Numbered from the stretch's first letter, positions 1-7,759 are shown. The stretch is DNA of 15,521 bases from Alphaproteobacteria bacterium (GCA_900772625.1 CAAHEQ010000037.1:1-15521), one strand, 5' to 3'. Notes: generated by a model not told the origin, from the letters alone. Numbers and translations: made by a program.

Positions 1-15
1 AAATTCCCAACGGAT

Positions 16-102
16 ATGTCGCGCGGCGCGGCGGCTCTTGGGGCCATAAAAAGAATTCTTTGATAAGCATTTTACCTTATGACTTTATAAGGGCTGGCGC
101 GG
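16..102 (+). repeat. Divergent copy of a two-block repeat (blocks A and B)
   Basis: Two sequence blocks here recur, in the same order, on the minus strand at 12100-12034. Block A at 16-36 matches the reverse complement of 12080-12100 at 19 of 21 bases (core GCGCGGCGGCT). Block B at 87-102, ATAAGGGCTGGCGCGG, matches the reverse complement of 11591-11606 exactly and that of 12034-12049 at 15 of 16. The spacing between A and B differs (50 bases here, 30 there), so the copies have diverged by indels. No gene was recognised in 1-276. The similarity was found by eye, and the function is unknown. Confidence 0.6.
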
Positions 103-120
103 ATTTTTTTAAGTGCCCAC

Positions 121-148
121 GCCACGCGCTTTAATAAGTGGACGTGGC
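121..148. repeat. Short GC-rich hairpin downstream of the RNase J gene
   Basis: GCCACG at 121-126 pairs with CGTGGC at 143-148 around a 16-base loop. The stem is short. The loop length and GC-rich stem match the hairpins at 11.6-12.1 kb, which is the reason for listing it. Confidence 0.35.
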
Positions 149-196
149 TTTTCGATAATCCAAATGCTGAGTTTTCATTAGTAATCTTTTTGCGCC

Positions 197-249
197 ATTT
201 AATTTTGCAGGCGCGGGTTCCCTCGCGCGGTGCGCCTGCAAAATTAAAT
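197..249. repeat. Perfect 18-bp inverted repeat 3' of the RNase J gene
   Basis: The arm ATTTAATTTTGCAGGCGC at 197-214 is exactly complementary to 232-249, with a 17-base GC-rich loop. It starts 28 bases past the stop codon of the RNase J gene, so it could protect or terminate that transcript. However, no run of T follows on the minus strand, so a classic intrinsic terminator is doubtful. The GCGC at the loop end and the loop size resemble the palindromic repeats elsewhere in the window. Confidence 0.7.
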
Positions 250-276
250 ACTGGAAAAAATAAAACGTTCACAAAA

Positions 277-1635
277 TCAGCTATATTGATAATTCTTTTG
301 TTTTAAAAGCTGAGGCGAAAAAGACTTCTTTTTAACAATTTGTTTAGGCTCAAAAGCCTCATGCAAGGCAGCATAACGGCTTTGCGAAAACGAAATGCTC
401 TGCCCCACGTGATCAAGACGTACCACTTGCGGCACATACAAGTCCTGAGCCACTTTTTCAGCCGCCAACAAATGATGTGCTTCACCGTGAATAGGAATGA
501 AAATCTCGGGCTTCACCAACTTAATCAACTCTTCAACATCAGCACGCGGCGCATGCCCAGACACATGCGTCAAATTATCCGCATCATTTTGCACAACTTG
601 ATAACCATTAGCCCGAAGCCCCGCCACCATACGCGCAATCTTACCTGCTCGAGACGGTATCACACTTGCTGACATCACAACACAAGCAGGCTTTGGCAGC
701 GGCACTTCCTTGCTTAAGCGTTCCAAGACTGAACCTTGCTCGGCTTGCGTCCCTGTCGCGATATAAAACGCGTGTGATGAGCTCATAGTTTCATCCGTTT
801 CAATGCGGCGCATCGGCAACATACCATGCTTGAGCCCAACCTCTTGATTGATCAGCATACCTGTGCCCATCAGCTTTGGCAAACGATTATACTTTTTAGC
901 CAACTGGCAGATCGTTGCTACACGCTCGACATGGGTCGAAAAAGCACCAAAAATCATCACAGTTTGATTATCAATGTGACGGCGAATGACATCGTCCAAG
1001 CCTTTGGCAACATCCGTTTCGGATTGAGGCGATGACAAGTTTTCAATGCCTGTAGAATCTGCCACAAGCGCAGTCAAGCCTTGCTTGCCAATTTGCGCCA
1101 AACGCGTCCAATCCATCGCATCGCGCAAAGGGTTGCGCTCATAACGCCAATCACCTGTATGCAACACATTGCCCATCGGCGTTGTCAAATAGACTATACT
1201 GGCTTGAGGCGTTGAATGATTGACGCCAATAAACTCGATTGTAAAGTTTTTATCTATCGTTTCAGGGCGACCTTGCTTAACAATTTTCACGCGCGATTGC
1301 AGATCGTTCATAACAATGCCTTCAACTTGTAATCGGCGCTTTATGTTGGAGGCGACAAAGCTTGTACAGTACACAGGAATGTGGCGGTACTTATCCATAA
1401 CATAAGTCAGTCCACCAAAGTGGTCTTCGTGATTATGCGTAATGATGATTGCTTTCAAATCCTTGGCTATTTTGTCTAGCTGAGAATAATCGGGCATAAT
1501 TTGCATCTGAGGTTGCTCGTCATCAAAAAAAGCGCCCGTATCAATCACAATAGCGCTGTTGTTCACTTTATATAAATAACTTTGATTACCGAATTCGTAC
1601 AAACCACCCAATGGGGTCATTTTAATCTCTGCCAT
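277..1635 (-). CDS. rnj: Ribonuclease J, short form without C-terminal domain
   Basis: This is a metallo-beta-lactamase/beta-CASP ribonuclease, a family that degrades and matures RNA by 5'-to-3' exonuclease and endonuclease action in the cytoplasm. Zinc-binding motif 2 is HNHEDHFGG (H67, H69, D71, H72). Further metal-site motifs are HSTPQAS near residue 140 and HTGDW near 160. The beta-CASP region carries the FGAFSTHVERV stretch, a variant of the usual FASNVHR, then HVSGHA and IPIHGEAHH. RNase J enzymes usually have about 550 residues; this one has 452 and stops near where the C-terminal domain would begin. The start follows a GGAGGCA ribosome binding site. The gene lies downstream of mltG and has its own promoter in the 71-base gap. 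Family assignment is firm; the short form is unusual. Confidence 0.9.
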   Translation of the reverse strand: MAEIKMTPLGGLYEFGNQSYLYKVNNSAIVIDTGAFFDDEQPQMQIMPDYSQLDKIAKDLKAIIITHNHEDHFGGLTYVMDKYRHIPVYCTSFVASNIKRRLQVEGIVMNDLQSRVKIVKQGRPETIDKNFTIEFIGVNHSTPQASIVYLTTPMGNVLHTGDWRYERNPLRDAMDWTRLAQIGKQGLTALVADSTGIENLSSPQSETDVAKGLDDVIRRHIDNQTVMIFGAFSTHVERVATICQLAKKYNRLPKLMGTGMLINQEVGLKHGMLPMRRIETDETMSSSHAFYIATGTQAEQGSVLERLSKEVPLPKPACVVMSASVIPSRAGKIARMVAGLRANGYQVVQNDADNLTHVSGHAPRADVEELIKLVKPEIFIPIHGEAHHLLAAEKVAQDLYVPQVVRLDHVGQSISFSQSRYAALHEAFEPKQIVKKKSFSPQLLKQKNYQYS

Positions 1636-1670
1636 AGCATTGCCTCCTTTGTTTTGAAAAGTGTACGTTT

Positions 1671-1699
1671 AGCATACGCTTTTACGCCGTTTTTGTCAA
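1671..1699 (-). promoter_or_regulatory. Sigma70 promoter of the RNase J gene
   Basis: On the minus strand TTGACA (1694-1699) is followed after 17 bases by TATGCT (1671-1676). The -35 is perfect and the -10 fair. It lies between the mltG stop and the start at 1635, so the RNase J gene can be transcribed independently of the fatty acid cluster. No terminator is visible after mltG, so read-through is also likely. Confidence 0.65.
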
Positions 1700-1706
1700 G
1701 TATTTT

Positions 1707-3047
1707 TTAAGCGGCTTTAGGAAGAGGCTTTTTGTTGAGCTCTAAACTTTCTTTTTGCTGAAAGTTTGGCTTGACTTTTGGAACAAAGTCAGGCTTTGGA
1801 GAGATTGACTTTTCTTGATTTTTTAGCACTGCTTTTTCACTCACAGGCTCTGTTTTAGAGGCTGTAGCAGATATAGGGGTATCAATCGAGGCTGTAGCAG
1901 AAACAGCCTCTGGAGCGGGGACAGACTCAAGTTTGCCAGCTGCTTCTTTGTCCTCAGCCAACTCGACAGCGCCTTTTTTTTCGGCATCATGAATAAGGCG
2001 ATTTTCTGGCATTTCTGGAACTTCTGGAATATTTTGAATGCGTTTGATGCGGCGCATTTGACGGCGTACAGTACGGTCTCTTTTTACCTCGCGCCAAGCC
2101 CTGACATTGCGTTGGTGCTCGGCATAAGTCGCCGCAAAAACGTGTCCACCAGTTCCGTCCGCAACAAAATACAAGTCGTCCGTTTGAAAAGGCTGTAGTA
2201 CCGCTTCAATCGCGTTTTTTCCAGGGTTAGCAATCGCCTCAGGCGGCAAACCATAAATGTAATATGTATTAAACGGATGCGGCTTTTTTAAATCGTTCGA
2301 CCACAGCTTTTTTTTGTAAATTCCTGTCCCTTTAGACAGCGCAAAAATCACCGTTGGATCGGATTGCAAACGCATTTTTTTGACTAATCTGTTTAAAAAA
2401 ACCGCCGCAACGTGGTTTTGTTCGGCCAAAATAGAGGTTTCTTTTTCCACGATTGACGCCAAAATAATTGCTTCTTTTGGTGTTGAAATAGGTAGGTCTC
2501 TGACGCGTTTGTCCCATAGTTCATCAATCGTACGCTTCATTGCATTTTGCATTCGCACGATGAGTTGTTGTTTTGTATCCCCTGTAGAATAATAATAAGT
2601 TTCGGGCAACAATGTACCATTTTCGGGCAACTCTTCAACTGTACCCGTCAGACCATTTGCCTTGTCCAAAAGCGCCACAATTTGATAAGAAGTCAACCCC
2701 TCGGGAATAGTAATCTTGCGAATAAAAGTCTGCCCACCCGTCAAGATATCCATCACCATTTTAGCACTGGCTCGCGCTGGAATCGAGTACTCTCCCGCCT
2801 TCAAATCGCCCGCTTTTCCATTGGCTCGAACACCGAGTGTAAAAATAGAAGGACTGTCAATAATACCTTGATTTTTAAGATGAAATGCAATCTTACGCAG
2901 AGGCATTCCTTTTTCAATTAAGACCTCTTTGCGTTCTTCAAGCGGACCTTCCGAGAGGAAAAATTCGTACGTGCTAAAAACGCTAGTACCGACAATACAG
3001 CTTAATAAAAACACAACAAAAATGTAAAAGAAAACGCCACGCCGCAC
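1707..3047 (-). CDS. mltG: Endolytic murein transglycosylase MltG with long C-terminal tail
   Basis: MltG is an inner-membrane lytic transglycosylase (YceG family) that cleaves nascent glycan strands and is thought to end their elongation. Residues 6-26 form the single membrane anchor, followed by a LysM-like region (about 40-110) and the catalytic domain. The motif ASIVEKET contains the expected catalytic Glu (E201). Other family motifs are LPETYYY, LQSDPTVIFAL, PFNTYYIYGLPP and ANPGKNAIEAVLQP. The family usually ends soon after the catalytic domain. Here about 110 extra residues rich in Glu, Pro, Ala, Ser and Lys follow, including a 10-residue tandem repeat (SATAS...). Translation starts at GTG, 3 bases after the fabF stop, which suggests translational coupling. 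Position after fabF is the usual alphaproteobacterial arrangement. Confidence 0.93.
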   Translation of the reverse strand: MRRGVFFYIFVVFLLSCIVGTSVFSTYEFFLSEGPLEERKEVLIEKGMPLRKIAFHLKNQGIIDSPSIFTLGVRANGKAGDLKAGEYSIPARASAKMVMDILTGGQTFIRKITIPEGLTSYQIVALLDKANGLTGTVEELPENGTLLPETYYYSTGDTKQQLIVRMQNAMKRTIDELWDKRVRDLPISTPKEAIILASIVEKETSILAEQNHVAAVFLNRLVKKMRLQSDPTVIFALSKGTGIYKKKLWSNDLKKPHPFNTYYIYGLPPEAIANPGKNAIEAVLQPFQTDDLYFVADGTGGHVFAATYAEHQRNVRAWREVKRDRTVRRQMRRIKRIQNIPEVPEMPENRLIHDAEKKGAVELAEDKEAAGKLESVPAPEAVSATASIDTPISATASKTEPVSEKAVLKNQEKSISPKPDFVPKVKPNFQQKESLELNKKPLPKAA

Positions 3048-3050
3048 AGC

Positions 3051-4304
3051 TTAAACTTTCCCGAAAATCAAGCAGCCGTTTGTGCCGCCAAAGCCAAACG
3101 AGTTTGACAAAACGTGGTTAATCTTTTTGTCTTTTGCTGTATTTGCTACCAAATCCACACCTTGTGCTTCTTCGATCGGATCATCCAAGTTCACCGTTGG
3201 AGGTAGTACATTTTCATTCATCGCCATCAGCGAATAAATCGCCTCGACAGCACCCGCTGCACCCAACAAATGGCCGACCGTTGACTTTGTGGAGGACATA
3301 GAAATTGTTCCTATGCTGTCGTGGAATAAGTCCTTGACGGCTTGAATTTCTACAACATCGCCTGCACCCGTTGATGTACCGTGTGCGTTAATGTAATCGA
3401 TATCACTGGCATTTAAGCCCGATTGCGCCAAGGCGTTTTTCATGGCTCGGTAAGCGCCGTTGTTGCCTGGTGCCGTAATGTGGTGCGCATCAGAGCTCAT
3501 ACCATAGCCCAACACTTCGCCATAAATCTTTGCGCCTCTTGCCTTTGCGTGTTCGTATTCTTCCAAAACCACAACGCCTGCGCCTTCTCCCATAACAAAG
3601 CCATCGCGCGCTTTATCCCACGGGCGTGAAGCCTTTTGCGGTGTTTCGTTGAAGTGAGTCGACAGCGCGCGCACTTGCGAAAAGCCCGCAAGCGCCAAAG
3701 GACAAATGGAAGCTTCTGATCCGCCGGCCAACATCACATCGGCCTCGTTGCAACGAATCAGGCGCGCCGCATCACCAATGGCATGCGTGCCTGTTGCGCA
3801 AGCAGTCACAACGCTGGAATTAGGGCCTTGTAAGCCCGCTCTGATAGACAAATGTCCCGAAATCATATTCGTTAAAGCTGAAGGAATAAAAAACGGCGAT
3901 ACACGACGAGGTCCATCGGAACACAGCACTCGCACCGTTTTATCAATCGTTTGCAAGCCACCTATGCCCGATCCAACCAAAACGCCAGATCTGTTCTTTT
4001 CTTCTTCTGTTTCGGGTTTAAAGCCACTGTCTTCAAGCGCTTTAAGCCCCGCAATCAAGCCATAAATAACGAATAAATCTATATGACGTTGCTCTTTTTC
4101 ACTGATCCATTGAGATGGGTTAAACTGTCCTGCTTCTTGCCCTGTATGGATTTGTGCAGCAATTTGACACGGATACTCTGTCACATCAAAAGAATTGATT
4201 TTTTCAATAACTGAATGACCCGAAATAATGCCTTCCCAGTTTTCTTTTAAAGTGGTGCCAAGTGGCGTCACCATACCCATACCAGTGATTACGACTCGTC
4301 GCAT
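3051..4304 (-). CDS. fabF: 3-oxoacyl-ACP synthase II (KAS II)
   Basis: FabF condenses malonyl-ACP with a growing acyl-ACP in the cytoplasm, extending fatty acids by two carbons. The condensing-enzyme triad is complete: C169 in VVTACATGTHAIG, H308 in NAHGTSTG and H345 in KSTVGHLLGAAGA. The C-terminal GFGGTNG loop is present. The length of 417 residues is normal. It lies directly downstream of acpP, whose product carries its substrates. A hairpin occupies the 118-base gap between the two genes. The ATG start is preceded by an AAAGGAC-like site. Housekeeping function; no oddities in the protein. Confidence 0.97.
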   Translation of the reverse strand: MRRVVITGMGMVTPLGTTLKENWEGIISGHSVIEKINSFDVTEYPCQIAAQIHTGQEAGQFNPSQWISEKEQRHIDLFVIYGLIAGLKALEDSGFKPETEEEKNRSGVLVGSGIGGLQTIDKTVRVLCSDGPRRVSPFFIPSALTNMISGHLSIRAGLQGPNSSVVTACATGTHAIGDAARLIRCNEADVMLAGGSEASICPLALAGFSQVRALSTHFNETPQKASRPWDKARDGFVMGEGAGVVVLEEYEHAKARGAKIYGEVLGYGMSSDAHHITAPGNNGAYRAMKNALAQSGLNASDIDYINAHGTSTGAGDVVEIQAVKDLFHDSIGTISMSSTKSTVGHLLGAAGAVEAIYSLMAMNENVLPPTVNLDDPIEEAQGVDLVANTAKDKKINHVLSNSFGFGGTNGCLIFGKV

Positions 4305-4356
4305 AGATTTGTCCTTTATTTACAAAATTGATTATTTATAGTCTTATTAAAAACCA

Positions 4357-4402
4357 CAAGCGCGTCATCACCCGAAAAATAATCCGAATGAAGATGCGCT
4401 TG
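4357..4402 (-). terminator. Hairpin with T-rich tail between acpP and fabF (possible attenuator)
   Basis: CAAGCGC (4357-4363) is complementary to GCGCTTG (4396-4402). On the minus strand the 3' arm is followed by TGGTTTTTAATAAG, a short T run. Because it separates acpP from fabF it may terminate part of the transcripts, which would fit the high demand for acyl carrier protein. The stem is only 7 bp plus partial extension and the loop is long, so the call is tentative. Confidence 0.4.
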
Positions 4403-4422
4403 AGGTAATTATCGGGGTGAAC

Positions 4423-4656
4423 TTAAACAGCCTTTTCGATAAAATCGATTGCATCCTTTACAGTGCGGATTTTTTCTGCCGCATTGTCAGGAATAGCGCA
4501 ACCAAACTCTTCTTCAAAAGCCATGACAAGCTCGACTGTGTCGAGGCTGTCTGCGCCCAGATCATCGATGAAACTTGCGTTGTCTACTACTTTGGATTCG
4601 TCTACACCTAAGTGTTCAACAACAATCTTTTTTACGCGTTCAGCAATATCACTCAT
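4423..4656 (-). CDS. acpP: Acyl carrier protein
   Basis: This small acidic carrier holds the growing fatty acid on a phosphopantetheine arm. The attachment motif GADSLDTVEL is present with S37 as the modified serine. The length of 77 residues is standard and the helices around the motif are acidic as in the family. It sits between fabG and fabF in the usual order. A promoter lies just upstream, within the gap to fabG, so its expression can be uncoupled from fabD-fabG. The start follows a GGAATT-type ribosome binding site. Confidence 0.97.
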   Translation of the reverse strand: MSDIAERVKKIVVEHLGVDESKVVDNASFIDDLGADSLDTVELVMAFEEEFGCAIPDNAAEKIRTVKDAIDFIEKAV

Positions 4657-4735
4657 TTTTAATTCCTCAATTTATTAAACCAATAACATTGTTAAAAAAT
4701 GTGCATAACAACGATTCTTTTTCAAGAATATAAGA

Positions 4736-4765
4736 CTTATAGCACATTAAAAAAGGTTTTGTCAA
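4736..4765 (-). promoter_or_regulatory. Sigma70 promoter of acpP
   Basis: Minus-strand TTGACA (4760-4765) and TATAAG (4736-4741) are separated by 18 bases. It lies immediately after the fabG stop, which ends at 4775, and about 80 bases upstream of the acpP ATG. It allows separate expression of acpP-fabF-mltG. Confidence 0.65.
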
Positions 4766-4774
4766 ATACCTTTT

Positions 4775-5512
4775 TTAAATCATTGCCATTCCACCGTTCA
4801 CATGCACGGTCTGTCCCGTGATGTACGATGCTTCGTCCGAGGCCAAAAAGGCCACAGCATTGGCAATATCCTGAGGCTCGCCAAGGCGCGCCATTGGAAT
4901 AGCTTTTAATAATTTATCTTTTGCGTCATCGGATAATACGTCCGTCATCGGCGTTTTCACAAAGCCTGGTGCAATACAGTTTGCCGTCACACCACGTGAT
5001 GCAAGCTCTTGCGCAACCGTCTTTGTCATCGCAATCAAACCGCCTTTGGAGGCCGAATAATTCGCTTGTCCCGCATTACCCATCACGCCAACAATAGACG
5101 CCATATTAATGATGCGACCATAACGGCGCTTCATCATTCCCATCATCCCGGCGCGCATTAACATGAACGGCGCAACCAAGTTGATGTTTAAAACGGCGTT
5201 AAACTGTTCGTCCGTCATACGCATTGAAAGACCGTCCTTTGTAATGCCTGCATTATTGACCAAAATATCGATTTTGCCCATATCTTTTTCGGCAGATTTA
5301 ACCAGCGTTTTGACCGACTCTGCGTCCGTCAAATTGGCTTCATACACAAAAACGCGATCGCCAAGCTCGGCGGCAAAAGCCTCCAAAGCTTCACGCTTCA
5401 CATCCGTAATAGCGATGGTTGCCCCTTGCGCGTGCAAAGTACGTACAATTGCGCGACCAATGCCACCTGCGGCGCCCGTCACTAAAGCAGTTTTACCTTC
5501 TAAACTAAACAT
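4775..5512 (-). CDS. fabG: 3-oxoacyl-ACP reductase
   Basis: FabG is the NADPH-dependent short-chain reductase that reduces 3-oxoacyl-ACP to 3-hydroxyacyl-ACP in each elongation cycle. The Rossmann signature TGAAGGIGRAI lies at residues 12-22 and NNAG at 86-89. The catalytic set is N111, S139, Y152 and K156 (YSASK). The C-terminal YITGQTVHVNGGMAM is typical. At 245 residues it has normal length. The start is fixed by an AAAGGAG site 6 bases upstream of the ATG. It follows fabD after 23 bases, so the two are surely cotranscribed. Confidence 0.97.
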   Translation of the reverse strand: MFSLEGKTALVTGAAGGIGRAIVRTLHAQGATIAITDVKREALEAFAAELGDRVFVYEANLTDAESVKTLVKSAEKDMGKIDILVNNAGITKDGLSMRMTDEQFNAVLNINLVAPFMLMRAGMMGMMKRRYGRIINMASIVGVMGNAGQANYSASKGGLIAMTKTVAQELASRGVTANCIAPGFVKTPMTDVLSDDAKDKLLKAIPMARLGEPQDIANAVAFLASDEASYITGQTVHVNGGMAMI

Positions 5513-5535
5513 AGTATCTCCTTTATTTTCATAAT

Positions 5536-6465
5536 TTAGAGTGTTTTTAAAAATTCGTCAAGCGCTATTACATCGCCAATGCTGATTACTTTGACATCGG
5601 GCTCGGTACGTTTCACCAGTCCCGCCAAAACCTTACCCGCACCCAGCTCAAGCGCCTGTTCTACACCTTCGGCCTTTAAATAACGTACAGTTGCTGTCCA
5701 ACGAACCTGTCCCGAAATCTGAGAAACAAGCAAGCTTTTAATTTCATCCACGTTTTGTACAGGCTTTGCTGTCACATTTGCAATCACTGGCACGAGCGGC
5801 GTTTTAAACTCGGCATTTTGAATGAGCGGCGCCATTGTTTGGGCGGCCGATGTCATCAAAGGCGAATGAAATGCGCCCGCGACTTTCAGTGGCAAAGCAC
5901 GTTTAGCACCCGCTTCTTGCGCTAACGCACACGCTTTTTCAATTGCCTCTGTCGTACCACTTAAAACAATCTGGCCAACCGAATTATCGTTTGCAACATA
6001 AGCGCCCGCTTTTGCAGCAACTTTTTCAACGGCATCGGCGTCAAGCCCGATAACCGCCGCCATAGCACCTTTGTTTTGCGCGCAAGCCAAAGCCATAGCC
6101 TCCCCCCGTGCACGAAGTAATTTTGCCGTATCAACCAGCGACAGAGCCTTTGCGGCACACAACGCACTATACTCGCCCAAAGAGTGCCCCGCTACATAAG
6201 CAAAATCCGTAATCGAAAGACCCGCTTCTTTTTGCAACACAGCCCACACTGCTTGGCTTAATGCCATCAAGGCTGGCTGCGCATTTTGTGTTTGGGTCAG
6301 CTCTTCATCCGTGCCGTCAAAAACAATGGCCGAAAGCTTGATTTCAAGCGCTTCATCAACCGCGTCAAAAACGTCACGCGCCGCCTGATAGCGGTCGTAC
6401 AAATCTTTACCCATACCAACAAATTGGCTGCCTTGCCCCGAAAACAATAACGCTTTTTTCATCAT
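5536..6465 (-). CDS. fabD: Malonyl-CoA:ACP transacylase
   Basis: FabD moves malonyl from CoA to acyl carrier protein, supplying the extender unit for the condensing enzymes. The motif GHSLGEYSAL contains the nucleophile S95. H200 in GAFHSPLM is the catalytic partner, Q11 lies in the SGQGSQ oxyanion loop, and R120 in LRARGEAM binds the malonyl carboxylate. The length of 309 residues is normal. It is the first gene of the fatty acid cluster; the preceding transcript ends at a terminator at 6540-6578. The start has two ATG codons in tandem (MM), with AAAGG 5 bases before the first. plsX and fabH, often upstream in other bacteria, are not here. Confidence 0.97.
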   Translation of the reverse strand: MMKKALLFSGQGSQFVGMGKDLYDRYQAARDVFDAVDEALEIKLSAIVFDGTDEELTQTQNAQPALMALSQAVWAVLQKEAGLSITDFAYVAGHSLGEYSALCAAKALSLVDTAKLLRARGEAMALACAQNKGAMAAVIGLDADAVEKVAAKAGAYVANDNSVGQIVLSGTTEAIEKACALAQEAGAKRALPLKVAGAFHSPLMTSAAQTMAPLIQNAEFKTPLVPVIANVTAKPVQNVDEIKSLLVSQISGQVRWTATVRYLKAEGVEQALELGAGKVLAGLVKRTEPDVKVISIGDVIALDEFLKTL

Positions 6466-6539
6466 TCATACCTTTGTTTATTTCGCTTTACTATATACGA
6501 AAAACATACACATTAAAAGTGAATTTTTTATGAATGCCA

Positions 6540-6578
6540 TAAAAAAATCCCCTGCTTTACCGAAAAACAAGGGATTTT
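6540..6578 (-). terminator. Intrinsic terminator of the DUF3126-sufE-TM2 operon
   Basis: AAAATCCC (6544-6551) pairs with GGGATTTT (6571-6578), with two more inner pairs beyond one mismatch. On the minus strand the stem is followed by a run of 7 T. It begins 11 bases after the stop of the TM2 gene, which is the expected place, and separates that operon from fabD. Confidence 0.85.
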
Positions 6579-6588
6579 AAAGGCTTTT

Positions 6589-7353
6589 TTATTGTGCATT
6601 AGGCATTGTGATTGTCACAGTCTTACCTTTCACAGTCACAATAGATTCGTCCGAGGACAACTCTTCCAGCTCGTCCATCAAGCTTTTGTTAAAGCCCGTG
6701 TAGGACAAGCGAGTGTAGTCCTTTGTGGACACGACTTGACAATTGATGTTTGCCAAAGATTGCAACTCCTCATTCAAAGCGACAACGTCTTTGCAATCGC
6801 GTGTGACGCCGTCTTGATATTGGATTTGGTTAAAGATATAAACTTGCGCTGTATAGTTCAATACGCCGCCGATTTTATAGCTGTTCATCGCTTTTGTATA
6901 GCCCGCCATCGCCCCTATAGAGCAAGTTGCGATGAAGATTAACGAGAAGAACAGCGAGACGATACCGAGCACCACACGCAACACATTATTTTCAGGCATC
7001 ACGCGTTTTTTGCCGTCTGTCTTCGTTGAAAAGATATTGCACGCCACCCAAATCACGTTTGCAAGCAAAGCTGCGAACAGCGTAAATGGGGACAAGATTG
7101 TCAACAACAGTTGAGCTGTAGCTTGTTTCCAGCGGCCAATATAGTAGTTATGTACACCCAAGCAACCGAAAAAGAACGCCAAAACGACATAAGCCGTTGT
7201 GGATTTCGGGCTAAGCTCTGCGGATGCTTGTGCATTTTCAACTTGCGAATCGCCCGCCAGTATTGCTTTTTTCTGTTCGTTAAACTCTTTTTCTGTCAGC
7301 AAACCTTTTTCTTTTAAAGCTGCCAGTTTTTCTAATTCTTTTAAATCTGTCAT
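6589..7353 (-). CDS. SHOCT-TM2 domain membrane protein with extracytoplasmic tail
   Basis: This is an inner-membrane protein of unknown function built from recognisable parts. Residues 2-34 resemble a SHOCT motif (LEKLAALKEKGLLTEKEFNE). Residues 50-110 are a TM2 domain: two hydrophobic helices separated by a short loop with GCLGVHNYYIGRW. A third hydrophobic segment (125-150) leads into about 100 polar residues with two cysteines and no further membrane segment. That segment and tail look loosely pilin-like, but this is inference. TM2 proteins usually end after the second helix, so the tail is an extension. It is the last gene of the operon, 13 bases after sufE, with an AAAGGAAC ribosome binding site. 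A link with SufE is not established. Confidence 0.75.
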   Translation of the reverse strand: MTDLKELEKLAALKEKGLLTEKEFNEQKKAILAGDSQVENAQASAELSPKSTTAYVVLAFFFGCLGVHNYYIGRWKQATAQLLLTILSPFTLFAALLANVIWVACNIFSTKTDGKKRVMPENNVLRVVLGIVSLFFSLIFIATCSIGAMAGYTKAMNSYKIGGVLNYTAQVYIFNQIQYQDGVTRDCKDVVALNEELQSLANINCQVVSTKDYTRLSYTGFNKSLMDELEELSSDESIVTVKGKTVTITMPNAQ

Positions 7354-7366
7354 AGTTGTTCCTTTC

Positions 7367-7759
7367 TTAATCTAGTGTTTTAATTTTGTTGACCATGGAA
7401 AAAAAGCCATTCCGCCGAGTCGGTGACAAGTTGTTTTCAAGCCCCAATTTTTGGAAAATCTCATCAATTGGCACACTGTGGCGTTCAGCACTTGTCTTAT
7501 CCGAATACGCGGCCAAAATGATTGCAATCAAGCCTTTGACTAAAATTGCGTCGCTGTCTGCAATCAAGTGATATTTATCACCGTTTTTAACAGGATAGAG
7601 CCACACTTGACTCATACAGCCATCCACCTTGTAAGCGTCCGTTTTCTGCTGGGTTGGATAAGGCTCGAGAGCCTCACCCAACTCGATCAAATATTGGTAT
7701 TTGTCTTCCCAGCTGTCCAAAAATGAAAAGCTTTCAATTATGTCTTCCAAAGAAGTCAT
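7367..7759 (-). CDS. sufE: Cysteine desulfuration protein SufE
   Basis: SufE takes persulfide sulfur from the cysteine desulfurase SufS and passes it on for Fe-S cluster assembly in the cytoplasm. The family motif KVDGCMSQVWL carries the acceptor cysteine C48. Further support comes from the ADSDAILVKGLIAII stretch and the overall length of 130 residues, close to the usual 130-145. The ATG overlaps the stop of the upstream gene as TAATG, so translation is probably coupled. No other suf gene is in the window, so this is a standalone copy in a mixed operon. Confidence 0.93.
   Translation of the reverse strand: MTSLEDIIESFSFLDSWEDKYQYLIELGEALEPYPTQQKTDAYKVDGCMSQVWLYPVKNGDKYHLIADSDAILVKGLIAIILAAYSDKTSAERHSVPIDEIFQKLGLENNLSPTRRNGFFSMVNKIKTLD

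Noticed and set aside
72..272. 66-residue open frame on the minus strand at the left edge (contains NFAGAPREGTRACKIKW).
   Set aside because: It runs through the palindromes at 121-148 and 197-249, its start has no ribosome binding site, and its sequence is explained by the repeats. It is covered as a repeat and not as a gene.
6466..6539. Promoter for fabD.
   Set aside because: TATAGT is present on the minus strand but no acceptable -35 lies 16-18 bases away; a promoter is expected here but cannot be placed.
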